A stretch of DNA of 11,473 nucleotides from an uncultured Collinsella sp. Its GTDB lineage: Bacteria; Actinomycetota; Coriobacteriia; Coriobacteriales; Coriobacteriaceae. The notes beneath the pieces are model-generated. The model worked only from the letters and a program-made list of their open reading frames with translations. It did not search any database and had not been told where the DNA came from. Positions 1 through 6,779 of the stretch are shown here, one piece after another (within the stretch, counting starts at the first letter, position 1; each line of letters starts with the position of its first letter). Both the position numbers and the translations under genes were made by a program. The DNA lies in NCBI GenBank assembly GCA_902496115.1, contig CABUZK010000052.1, positions 1 through 11,473 of the forward strand, written 5' to 3'.

Positions 1-52
1 GCGCAGGCTGTCGTGTACGATTCGGCTGGCGCGGATCGAAAGCGCTAGACAT
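1..52 (-). CDS. N-terminus of a CDS running off the window, probably MltG (endolytic murein transglycosylase)
   Basis: An ATG at 52-50 opens a minus-strand frame that stays open to the window edge, giving 17 codons: MSSAFDPRQPNRTRQPA. A strong Shine-Dalgarno GAGGAGG (65-59) sits 6 nt upstream, and the start overlaps the ruvX stop codon by 8 nt, so translation is probably coupled to ruvX. The visible residues are polar and basic, as expected for a short cytoplasmic N-terminus before a membrane anchor. The identity rests on context: alaS-ruvX-mltG is a recurrent order in Gram-positive bacteria, and MltG is a membrane-anchored lytic enzyme that cuts nascent peptidoglycan. No catalytic region lies inside the window, so MltG is an inference. 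That a gene starts here is well supported. Confidence 0.6.
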   Translation of the reverse strand, partial: MSSAFDPRQPNRTRQPA

Positions 53-473
53 GCGAAACCTCCTCGTTTTTGCGATCGAGCCACGTCTGCAAGAACAGGC
101 TGGCGGCGATCATGTCGATCTTGCCCCTCATCTGCTTTTCGTTGAGTCCCTGCTCGCGCAGGATACGCTTGGCCTCTTGCGAGGACAGGCGCTCGTCCTC
201 AAACTCCAGCGGAAGATCGAGCTCGTCGGCGATCTTTTGCGCTATGGCGGCAACGCGCTCGGCCTGGGGGCCAGGCTCGCCGGCCATGGTCAGGGGACGC
301 CCGCTTACCAAGATGTCGGGCTCATAGTCCTCGACCAGGTAACGGAACGTCTTGGCCATACCGGTAACCTCAGCGGCCGGAAGCACCTTGACGGGCATCG
401 CCATCTTGCCATCACGGCTCGAGACGGCGATGCCGATCCTGGTCTCCCCTATGTCCAGCGCGAGCGCGACCAC
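45..473 (-). CDS. ruvX: RuvX/YqgF-family pre-16S rRNA nuclease (putative Holliday junction resolvase)
   Basis: This encodes a 142-residue RNase H-fold protein of the YqgF/RuvX family, whose members mature the 16S rRNA 5' end and were earlier annotated as Holliday junction resolvases. The family hallmarks are in order: ALDIGETRIGIAVS with the first acidic residue (about 4-18), the VSGRPLTMAGEPG loop (about 56-68), the FEDERLSS motif with the catalytic Glu/Asp cluster (about 91-98), and the C-terminal KIDMIAASLFLQTWLD with the last catalytic Asp (about 118-133). The length is normal for the family. The start is GTG at 473, placed just before the first beta strand; no strong Shine-Dalgarno precedes it and only 9 nt separate it from the alaS stop, so translation is probably coupled to alaS. 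It overlaps the next gene by 8 nt. Nothing looks damaged. Confidence 0.96.
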   Translation of the reverse strand: MVALALDIGETRIGIAVSSRDGKMAMPVKVLPAAEVTGMAKTFRYLVEDYEPDILVSGRPLTMAGEPGPQAERVAAIAQKIADELDLPLEFEDERLSSQEAKRILREQGLNEKQMRGKIDMIAASLFLQTWLDRKNEEVSHV

Positions 474-482
474 AGCGACTAC

Positions 483-3140
483 TTAGGCGCCGAGCGCGGT
501 CTTGGCGGCCGCGAGGGCATCGGCGATACCGGCAGCGTTCTTGCCACCGGCCTGGGCCATGTTGGGACGGCCGCCACCGCGACCATCGACCAGACCCGCG
601 ATCTGCTTGATCACGTTGCCGGCGTGGAAACCGGCCTTCACGGCGTCATCGGAGCCGGCGGCGAGCAGGGCCGGGGTGCCCTTCTCGGTCACGCTGGCAA
701 CAACACAGGCAACGGGACCGGCGACCTTCTGGTGCACGGTATCCCAAACGTTGCGCAGGTCGGCGGCCTCAAGGCCCTGGAGCTCAGCGACGACGAGCTT
801 ATAGCCGTCGAGCTCGACGGCACCCTCGATGGCGCTGGAGATAGCGTCGGAGGAGCCACCGGTCAGCGCCTTCTTGAGCTTGTTAGACGTCTCGCGCAGC
901 TCGGCCTGCAGGTTCTCCACACGAGCGGGAACCTCGTCAACGCGGCACTTGAGCGCAGCGGCAGCGGCGTCAACGAGTGCCAGGCGGTCGGCCATGTAGT
1001 CGAGGGCGCCCTTAGAGGTAACGGCCTCGATACGGCGGACGTTCGAGCCCGTGGAGGACTCGGAGATAATCTTGAATAGGCCGATCTCGGCAGTGTTGGC
1101 AGCATGCGTACCACCGCAGAGCTCGCGGGAGAACGGCTGGTCCTCGGCGCCCACGGAAACGACGCGGACGACGTCGCCATACTTCTCGCCAAACAGGGCG
1201 ACGGCGCCGGCGGCCTTGGCCTCGTCGATGCCCATGACGCGGGTCACGACCGGCTTAGATGCAAAAATCTGCTGGTTGACCAGGTCCTCAACAGCCTTGA
1301 GCTGCTCGGAGGACAGGGCCTCAAAGTGCGTGAAGTCAAAGCGCAGGTGCTCGGGCGTCACCAGCGAGCCGGCCTGAGAGACATGCTCGCCCAGGACGTG
1401 CTTAAGCGCGGCGTCAAGCAGGTGGGTGGCGGTGTGGTTGCGGCGCAGGAAGCCACGGCGCTCGGCGTCGAGCGCGGCGGTCACGGTAGCACCGACGGTC
1501 AGCGTGCCCTCGGCGACGTGCGCAACGTGGGCATACAGGCCGTTGTGGTTCTTGGTATCGGAAACGGTCAGCGAAACGCCCTCGGCGGAAAGCTCGCCGG
1601 CATCGCCCTGCTGGCCGCCCATCTCGGCATAGAACGGGGTGCGGTCGAGCACAACCTCAACATCCTCGCCCGCCGCAGCGGACTCGACGGACTCGCCGTT
1701 GCGCACGATGGCCACAACCTTGGCGCCCTCAATGACGTCGTTGTCGTAGCCGTCGAACTCGGTCGCAGCGACCTTGTCCGAAAGCTCGACCCACACATCG
1801 TTGAAGCTGCCCCAGGCGTCGCCCTTAGCATTGGCGCGAGCACGGGCCTTCTGGTCCTCCATGCAAGCGGTAAAGCCGTCCATGTCGACGTCGTGGCCGG
1901 CGGTGCCGGCAATCTCGACGGTCAGGTCGATGGGGAAACCAAAGGTGTCGTGCAGCTTAAAGGCGACATCACCCGGGAGCACGGCGCCATCGGCAAGCGC
2001 TGCCAGGGCCTCGTCCAGGTAGACGCGGCCGTTGTCGAGCGTCGTGGAGAAGCGCTCCTCCTCAGAGGCGACGATACCCTTGACGAGTGCGACGTTCTTG
2101 AGCAGCTCGGGATAGGCCTCGCCCATCTGAGCGTTGACCTCGTCGATGAACTTGGTCAGGAAGGCGCCCTCGATGCCCAGCAGGCGACCGTGGAACACGG
2201 CGCGGCGGAGCAGGCGGCGAAGGACGTACTCGCGGCCCTCGTTACCGGGCAGGATGCCGTCCGAGATCATAAAGTCGACGGCACGGGAGTGATCGGCGAT
2301 GATGCGCAGCGAGCGGCTGGCGCCGGAGTAATCGTCGGCGTCATAGGTCTTGCCGCTGATCTTCTCACCGAGCTTGATGAGGTGCTGCATCAGATCGCCG
2401 TCGTAGTTGGCGGTCTTGTGCTGCATGATGGCGGCCATGCGCTCCAGACCCATGCCCGTATCGAGGTTGCGGTGCGGCAGCTCAGGCATGGAGCCGTCCT
2501 CCTGGCGGTCGTACTGGGTAAACACGAGGTTCCAGAACTCAAGGAAGCGGTCACAGTCGCAGCCGGGCTTGCAGTCGGGGCTACCGCAGCCGACCTCCTC
2601 GCCCATGTCAAAGTAGATCTCGGAGCACGGACCGCAGGGACCGGTGGGGCCAGCGGCCCAGAAGTTGTCGTCCTCGCCAAGGCGCGAGATGTGATCCTCG
2701 GCAACGCCCAGGGAGCGCCACACGTCGTGGGTCTCGTCGTCCTCGGTAAAGACGGTGAAGTACAGGCGGTCGAGCGGCAGCTTGAACTCCTTGGTGATAA
2801 GCTCGAAGGCCCAAGCGCAAGCCTGCTGCTTGGAGACGCCGCCAAAGGAGAAGTCGCCGAGCATCTCAAAGAACGAGAGGTGACGGCCGTCCTCGCCGAT
2901 GCAGTCGATGTCGTTGGTGCGGACACACTTCTGGCAGGAGATCGCGCCGATCTCCTTCATGGCCTTCTTGCCCTGGTAGTACTCCTTAAACTGGTTCATG
3001 CCGGCGTTGGCAAGCAGCAGCGAGGGGTCGTCGGGAACAAGGGACGAAGAAGGATAGAGCTTAAGACCGCGCTCCTCAAAGAAGTTGAGGAACTTGGAGC
3101 GGATCTCGGCCGTAGTCATTGACGGGTAGTCAGCACTCAT
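483..3140 (-). CDS. alaS: Alanyl-tRNA synthetase
   Basis: This encodes an 885-residue class IIc synthetase that charges tRNA-Ala with alanine and clears mischarged Ser/Gly. Order of parts: catalytic core (about 1-240) with ANAGMNQFK (44-52), the FFEMLGDFSFGG block (90-101), GPTGPCGPCSE (164-174) and LDTGMGLERM (226-235); tRNA-recognition helices (about 245-450); the editing domain with HTATH (569-573) and CGGTH (675-679), which supply the four zinc ligands; and a C-terminal DHHA1-type C-Ala domain ending in a Gly-rich GGGRPNMAQAGG block (855-866). The core has an insertion with four closely spaced cysteines (185, 190, 194, 196), a variant I recall from other Gram-positive AlaRS. The frame stays open to 3257, but ATG 3140 is preferred: it starts at MSADYPSMTT, the usual N-terminus, has GAGGAG (3155-3150) 9 nt upstream, and lies below a recognisable promoter. 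It heads the alaS-ruvX-(mltG) operon. Confidence 0.98.
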   Translation of the reverse strand: MSADYPSMTTAEIRSKFLNFFEERGLKLYPSSSLVPDDPSLLLANAGMNQFKEYYQGKKAMKEIGAISCQKCVRTNDIDCIGEDGRHLSFFEMLGDFSFGGVSKQQACAWAFELITKEFKLPLDRLYFTVFTEDDETHDVWRSLGVAEDHISRLGEDDNFWAAGPTGPCGPCSEIYFDMGEEVGCGSPDCKPGCDCDRFLEFWNLVFTQYDRQEDGSMPELPHRNLDTGMGLERMAAIMQHKTANYDGDLMQHLIKLGEKISGKTYDADDYSGASRSLRIIADHSRAVDFMISDGILPGNEGREYVLRRLLRRAVFHGRLLGIEGAFLTKFIDEVNAQMGEAYPELLKNVALVKGIVASEEERFSTTLDNGRVYLDEALAALADGAVLPGDVAFKLHDTFGFPIDLTVEIAGTAGHDVDMDGFTACMEDQKARARANAKGDAWGSFNDVWVELSDKVAATEFDGYDNDVIEGAKVVAIVRNGESVESAAAGEDVEVVLDRTPFYAEMGGQQGDAGELSAEGVSLTVSDTKNHNGLYAHVAHVAEGTLTVGATVTAALDAERRGFLRRNHTATHLLDAALKHVLGEHVSQAGSLVTPEHLRFDFTHFEALSSEQLKAVEDLVNQQIFASKPVVTRVMGIDEAKAAGAVALFGEKYGDVVRVVSVGAEDQPFSRELCGGTHAANTAEIGLFKIISESSTGSNVRRIEAVTSKGALDYMADRLALVDAAAAALKCRVDEVPARVENLQAELRETSNKLKKALTGGSSDAISSAIEGAVELDGYKLVVAELQGLEAADLRNVWDTVHQKVAGPVACVVASVTEKGTPALLAAGSDDAVKAGFHAGNVIKQIAGLVDGRGGGRPNMAQAGGKNAAGIADALAAAKTALGA

Positions 3141-3186
3141 AGAGGGAATCTCCTCGGTTTCACATCGAAACAGTTCAAACGTAACG

Positions 3187-3214
3187 ATATTACCATCCCG
3201 CCGCGCAAGTGCAA
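3187..3214 (-). promoter_or_regulatory. Likely alaS operon promoter (extended -10)
   Basis: On the minus strand, a -35 TTGCAC (3214-3209) is followed after 16 bp by a -10 TAATAT (3192-3187), preceded by TGG, which makes an extended -10 (TGn). Transcription would begin near 3180 and leave a leader of about 40 nt before the alaS ATG. That is too short for a T-box, and no T-box-like sequence is seen. The -35 hexamer overlaps the U-tract of the terminator just upstream. Confidence 0.65.
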
Positions 3215-3242
3215 AAAAGAGGGCCGACATAAAGCCGACCCT
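3213..3242 (-). terminator. Rho-independent terminator just upstream of the alaS promoter
   Basis: Read on the minus strand, AGGGTCGGC (3242-3234), a 5-nt loop TTTAT and GTCGGCCCT (3228-3220) form a 9-bp stem with two G-U wobbles. It is followed by C and six T (3218-3213). The wobbles become A-C mismatches on the other strand, so it works in the minus direction only. It lies outside the alaS transcript, so it probably ends minus-strand transcription arriving from the sigma-factor operon (last stop codon at 3581) and insulates alaS. That readthrough would pass antisense over the small gene at 3335-3574. Confidence 0.75.
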
Positions 3243-3296
3243 ACAGCGAAAGTGCACGTTATTTAGGAGTATGCGATGCTTTGAAAAAGGCTACTG

Positions 3297-3328
3297 TATA
3301 ATTACATATAAGATTCACCCGGAAGGAG
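3297..3328 (+). promoter_or_regulatory. Putative -10 element and ribosome binding site for the small plus-strand gene
   Basis: A consensus TATAAT lies at 3297-3302, and an AAGGAG Shine-Dalgarno at 3323-3328 sits 6 nt before the ATG at 3335. No good -35 hexamer is found 16-18 bp upstream of the -10 (TTGAAA at 3281-3286 is only 10 bp away), so the promoter is tentative. The ribosome binding site is strong and supports the start codon. Confidence 0.45.
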
Positions 3329-3334
3329 CGATCG

Positions 3335-3574
3335 ATGAAAAGCAAACGATTTGTCCTGAATGCACTTCTGGTTGTAGCACTTTTAGCGCTTTTGGCTTTC
3401 TCCTGCTGGTACGCAAACCAACCAGCATTTGGCTACGTATTGTATGCAGTAATGTCCGGCGATAAAGCCTATTACACTTTACGCGCAATTGACGTTCTCT
3501 TTTTCTATGTAGCCGGCCCCTTATCAATCGCTTTGCTCGCGTTTCTTGTCATTTACAACTTCAAGAAACGCTAG
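3335..3574 (+). CDS. Small two-helix membrane protein, function unknown
   Basis: This is a 79-residue protein I cannot assign to a family. It has a basic N-terminus (MKSKR), a first hydrophobic helix at about 8-27, a polar and aromatic-rich stretch at about 28-49 (several Tyr), a second hydrophobic helix at about 51-74, and a basic end (FKKR). By the positive-inside rule both ends should be cytoplasmic, leaving a short external loop. It is the only plus-strand gene here and is visibly richer in A+T than its neighbours, which may mean recent acquisition or relaxed selection. Support for it being real: a strong AAGGAG Shine-Dalgarno, a TATAAT upstream, and a coherent two-helix topology. It converges with the AI-2E gene, with only 6 nt between the stop codons. 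Cys24 follows Ala-Phe-Ser, which is a poor lipobox, so I do not call it a lipoprotein. Confidence 0.75.
   Translation: MKSKRFVLNALLVVALLALLAFSCWYANQPAFGYVLYAVMSGDKAYYTLRAIDVLFFYVAGPLSIALLAFLVIYNFKKR
3539..3571. repeat. Perfect 10-bp inverted repeat at a convergent gene junction
   Basis: GCGTTTCTTG (3539-3548) and CAAGAAACGC (3562-3571) are exact reverse complements separated by 13 nt. The hairpin covers the last codons of the small plus-strand gene and ends 9 nt before the stop codon of the convergent gene. There is no T-run on either side, so it is not a standard intrinsic terminator. It could still slow polymerase or protect 3' ends of either transcript. Confidence 0.5.
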
Positions 3575-3580
3575 CGGTGC

Positions 3581-4992
3581 CTATTTGGAATCCGAATCGT
3601 CCATGGAGCCGTCGATGCCGGTTTTGGTATCGTCGTCCGAGTTGGAGTCATCGTCCTTGGCGAAGGGATTCTTGAAAAAGCTCGTCGCATCGGGCTGCAG
3701 GCCCGAGAGCTTGATCCAGGGATTCTCGAGCTCGGGCTTGGGCATCGCCTGGGCCTCGGGCGCGGTCTCGTTGCCGATGAGCTCGGACTCGTAAATGAAC
3801 GTATCGTCTCCAAGCGCATCGTAGGCGGCGACCGGGTTGCCCTCGGCATCGCGATATGGCGTGCCCTTAAATACAGCGCCGTCGTATGCCACGAGCTGGC
3901 GACCGGTCTCGTTCTCAAAGTAGTAGACGAAAATGCCCTTGAGGGCCGCGCACAGCGGAATGGCGATGACCATGCCGATGGGACCCATAAGTGCCGAACC
4001 AATAACGAGGGCCGTCAGGCTCATGATGGGATGCACCTGCACCGAACTCTGCATGACCTTGGGGGAAATGACGTTATCGGTGACGTTTTGAGCCACCATG
4101 GTCACAACGAGCGTCCACAACGCCAGCATGGGGCTGAACATAAAGCCGAGCACCGTGGCGATCGCCGCGCTTACCCAGGGACCGACAACCGGGACCAAGT
4201 GCATGATGCCGGTAAAGATGGCCATGAGTGCCGCGTAGGGATGGCCAATGAGCGTAAAGCCGATAAAGGCGAGGATGCCACCGCAGATGGACGTCACGAC
4301 CATGCCGCGCATATAACCGCCGACCGAGCGCGAAAGAATCGCGACCATAAAGCGGTACGAGGTCTCTTTTTCCTGTCCGATGATGGTACAGACCTCGTGG
4401 TGCATACGGGGATAATCGCAGGCAAGCCAGTAGGCAAGCACCAAACCCAGGAAGATTACGAACAGCTGCGAGGCCGTGTTGGTGATCAGCGGGAACACGC
4501 CGCGACCGAGCTCAGCGGCGATTTGCGATACGTACTTGGACGCCACAGTAACCAGCGAGGACAGATATCGTCCAAGTACTCCTTGAGCGGCGTGTTGTTG
4601 AGCGTCTTAGCGTGCGAAATCATCTCGTTGAGATCACCGCCCGCAACGCGAAGCTGCTCAGGCAGACGGCTCAGGACTTCCATAATCTGACCGAGCAAAA
4701 TAGGGGACAGGATGCAGACGACGCCGACGAGCACTGCCACAACCACGATCAGCGCGATGAGCGAACCGATGCCACGACCGACGCCGTGATGCTCGAGCCA
4801 GTTAGTGATCGGCGACATCACAAAAGCGATGATGGAACCGACAGCGAGAAACTCGATAACCGGCGCCAAGATACCCATAAGGTTAAAGATGACGGCGGCG
4901 ATGACAATGCAGCCGACGACAGCCCAAATGCGCAGCGTCAGAATACGAGTATCGCGCAGCGTGCGGTCGGTTTGTTGGGGGTGCTCAATCAT
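3581..4992 (-). pseudogene. AI-2E family (PerM-like) membrane protein, split by a one-base frameshift
   Basis: The product is a polytopic protein of the AI-2E exporter/PerM family; members include transporters and proteins of unknown substrate. The N-terminal part (from ATG 4992) carries the first helices and runs in frame to LKEYLDDI, codon 143, ending at 4564. The family sequence then continues one frame over as SSLVTVASKY, through several helices and the typical MGPIGMVIAIPLCAALKG block, to the TAG at 3581. Adding one base near 4564 (ATC-TG to ATC-nTG) restores a protein of about 470 residues. As given, the first frame runs on with unrelated residues and stops at 4486; a GTG at 4546 could restart the second part. 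There is no homopolymer or slippery heptamer at the break. The last ~110 residues are a hydrophilic, very Asp/Ser-rich tail, longer than usual for the family. The start overlaps the sigma-factor stop (ATGA). It may be a true mutation or a sequence error. Confidence 0.85.
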
Positions 4993-5780
4993 GAACGAAC
5001 CATCACTCCGTCGGGGTCGATCTTGTCCTGTATCTTCTTAAGGGTACGGCGCAGCAGGCGCGAAACCTGCACCTGCGAGATACCCAACTTCTTAGCGATC
5101 TCGATCTGGGTCATGCCCTTCACAAAGCGCAGCTCGATAACCTCACGCTCACGCGGCGAGAAATCGCGGATGGCTTCCTCGATCACCAGGCGGTCATCGG
5201 TAAAATCGAGCTCGTTGTCGCCATCGGCATAGCGGTCGAGAATCGAGGGGGCATCATCGGAATCGGACGCGCCAGGAGCCTCGATGGGCACCGAGGTATA
5301 GGCCGAAGACGATTCCATGGCCTCCAGCACCTCGTCGACGGTCACACCCAGGTACTCAGCGATTTCTTCAACCTTAGGCGAGCGCTGCAGCTCGTTAGTG
5401 AGCTTGTCGGTAGCTTGGTTAACCTTGGCAGAAAGCTCCTGCAAACGGCGCGGCACGCGCACGCTCCAGCCCTTATCACGGAAGTGACGCTTAATCTCGC
5501 CCAGGATGGTAGGCGTGGCAAACGTCGTGAACTCGAGTCCGCGCTCGGGATCAAAGCGGTCGATAGCCTTGAGCAAACCCAGATAGCCGACCTGCATGAG
5601 GTCGTCGAGCGGCTCGCCGCGGTTCTTAAATTTGTTGGCAAGAAACCTTACCAGGTTCATATGGGACATGACGAGCTGCTCACGTGCGTCCGGATCACCG
5701 GTCTCTTTGTAGCGACGAAACAGCTCGCGGGTTTTCTCCTTGTCCCAAGCGGTCTTACCGCTCCGGGAACGTTCGGTCAT
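4989..5780 (-). CDS. Alternative sigma factor, SigB/SigF/SigG subfamily of sigma-70
   Basis: This encodes a 263-residue sigma factor that would direct RNA polymerase to a special, probably stress-related promoter set. Region 2 (about 32-112) contains the core-binding DDLMQVGYLGLLKAIDRFD and the DNA-melting FTTFATPTILGEIKRHFRD, ending in the VRVPRR typical of the SigB/SigF group. Region 3 follows (about 113-160). Region 4 (about 195-255) has SPREREVIELRF and the helix-turn-helix MTQIEIAKKLGISQVQVSRLLRR. An acidic linker separates regions 3 and 4. The size fits the subfamily and there is no region 1.1, so it is not the housekeeping sigma. The start ATG 5780 lies one base after the stop of the RsbW-like gene, with a modest AAGGCGG upstream. 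The pairing with an anti-sigma-like gene directly upstream is the classic arrangement for regulation by partner switching. Confidence 0.95.
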   Translation of the reverse strand: MTERSRSGKTAWDKEKTRELFRRYKETGDPDAREQLVMSHMNLVRFLANKFKNRGEPLDDLMQVGYLGLLKAIDRFDPERGLEFTTFATPTILGEIKRHFRDKGWSVRVPRRLQELSAKVNQATDKLTNELQRSPKVEEIAEYLGVTVDEVLEAMESSSAYTSVPIEAPGASDSDDAPSILDRYADGDNELDFTDDRLVIEEAIRDFSPREREVIELRFVKGMTQIEIAKKLGISQVQVSRLLRRTLKKIQDKIDPDGVMVRS

Positions 5781-5781
5781 A

Positions 5782-6159
5782 TTAGATATCCGCCTTGAGG
5801 TCGAGGGAAAGCGTCAGGGGCGCCGCAGTCTTTTCGTAGGAATCGCACACGCTCGCCAGAATGAGCTCGGCATACACGGCAGCCTGGTCATCCTCATCGA
5901 CAGTCGCCTGATCGCCAAAGGTAAAGGTCATGCCCACATGCGATTCGTCGACGTCGAATTTGATCGAAATGTCATCGGAATCAACGGCCGTGCAGCCAAA
6001 GATAAAGGCTTCCTCGGCAGCCATACGAATGTCCTCGATGCGATCGACGGACATGGAGCACAGCGCACCAACGTTGGCGGCCGTCATACGTACGAGGCGT
6101 GCCAGACGCGGATCCCCGGCAACGGTCAGCGTGATAGGGCAGGTTGCTTCGCTACTCAT
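5782..6159 (-). CDS. RsbW-like anti-sigma factor, small and with a degenerate ATP-binding motif
   Basis: This is a 125-residue protein with the layout of an RsbW/SpoIIAB-type (GHKL-fold) anti-sigma factor: an N-terminal strand (ITLTVAGDP), a helix (LARLVRMTAANVGAL), then the long helix IEDIRMAAEEAF (41-52). In active family members that helix continues into the N-box, with a Mg-ATP-binding Asn two residues after EA-x (EACTNA). Here it reads EAFIFG, so the Asn is absent, and no clear D-x-G-x-G nucleotide box follows. Strands (ISIKFDVD, VGMTFTFG) and a C-terminal helix complete the fold. The start ATG 6159 has GAGGAG (6172-6167) 7 nt upstream and overlaps the preceding stop codon by 8 nt; the open frame extends further upstream but lacks such a site. 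It ends one base before the sigma-factor start, so it is probably the sigma factor's direct partner. The assignment is from fold pattern plus context, not strong identity. Confidence 0.65.
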   Translation of the reverse strand: MSSEATCPITLTVAGDPRLARLVRMTAANVGALCSMSVDRIEDIRMAAEEAFIFGCTAVDSDDISIKFDVDESHVGMTFTFGDQATVDEDDQAAVYAELILASVCDSYEKTAAPLTLSLDLKADI

Positions 6160-6739
6160 CGCAGGACTCCTCAGAGGTCTCGGCGGGCGTATAGGTGTAA
6201 TACTGAGCCGGCTTGGATACAGACTTCTGACCATCATCGTCGCCCGCGGCGGCCTCGTCCTCGCCAATTAGGACGCGCTCGGTAGGCTGCTCGGCTTCTT
6301 CGGCGGCAGCGGAAAGCTTGCGCTCGGCTTCAGCTGCAGGAGCCTTCACCTTATTGAAGAGCTTCTGCACAGCACCGGCGGCAGAGTCGGTCACGCTCGA
6401 CACAGCATTGCTGGCCTCGGCCATGCTGCCCGTAACCTCGGAAATGTCGCGAACCACGGCTTCGACCTCTACGAGATTGGAGGTAAGGGCATCAACTGCC
6501 GTCTTGCTCGACTTAAGCAGCGGCTCCATCTGGGCAAGCGCCGGCGTAAGCTCATCGACAGCGCCATCGAGCTTTGCCACCACAGGCTGAGCCTCGGCGA
6601 TGGTGTTGTTGAGGTCGTTCACGGTCTTATCGAGCGAGTCAACAACATTGCGGGTCTTGCGCAGGGTAAGCGCGAGCTCAGCGATGGCCCACACGCCGGC
6701 AACGGCGAGCAGCAGCAGGGCGATTTGAATGGGACTCAT
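6152..6739 (-). CDS. DUF948-like membrane-anchored coiled-coil protein
   Basis: This is a 195-residue protein. One N-terminal hydrophobic helix (about 4-24) is followed directly by a basic LRKTRN, then a long heptad-like helical region (about 30-130) built of Val/Leu and Asp/Asn/Ala (VDSLDKTVNDLNNTI..., VEAVVRDISEV). A Lys/Ala-rich part and a Glu/Asp-rich disordered end carrying YYTYTP follow. This matches the DUF948 (YtxG-like) pattern; ytxG of Bacillus lies in a general-stress-controlled operon, which fits the neighbouring sigma gene. The molecular function is unknown; an envelope structural or scaffold role is a guess. The start ATG 6739 has GGGAGG (6750-6745) 5 nt upstream. It is the first gene of the tight cluster DUF948-like, anti-sigma-like, sigma, AI-2E, and overlaps the next gene by 8 nt. 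Confidence 0.75.
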   Translation of the reverse strand: MSPIQIALLLLAVAGVWAIAELALTLRKTRNVVDSLDKTVNDLNNTIAEAQPVVAKLDGAVDELTPALAQMEPLLKSSKTAVDALTSNLVEVEAVVRDISEVTGSMAEASNAVSSVTDSAAGAVQKLFNKVKAPAAEAERKLSAAAEEAEQPTERVLIGEDEAAAGDDDGQKSVSKPAQYYTYTPAETSEESCDE

Positions 6740-6779
6740 ACAAGCCTCCCGGAAGAATCGAAATACAGACGCTTTTCAT

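Noticed and set aside
1104..3122. A 672-codon open frame on the plus strand opposite alaS, and another of 342 codons at 51-1079
   Set aside because: They lie antisense to clear alaS and ruvX coding sequence. Their content has no family motifs, and long antisense frames are expected in GC-rich genes with strong codon bias.
3141..3334. A T-box or other attenuator controlling alaS
   Set aside because: The hairpin at 3213-3242 lies upstream of the alaS promoter, so it is outside the leader, and the ~40-nt leader has no T-box sequence.
3335..3420. A lipoprotein signal in the small membrane protein (Cys24)
   Set aside because: The residues before the cysteine (Ala-Phe-Ser) do not fit a good lipobox, and a second helix makes a simple two-helix protein more likely.
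4540..4575. Programmed ribosomal frameshifting in the AI-2E gene
   Set aside because: No slippery heptamer, homopolymer run or evident downstream pseudoknot at the break; a mutation or sequence error is simpler.
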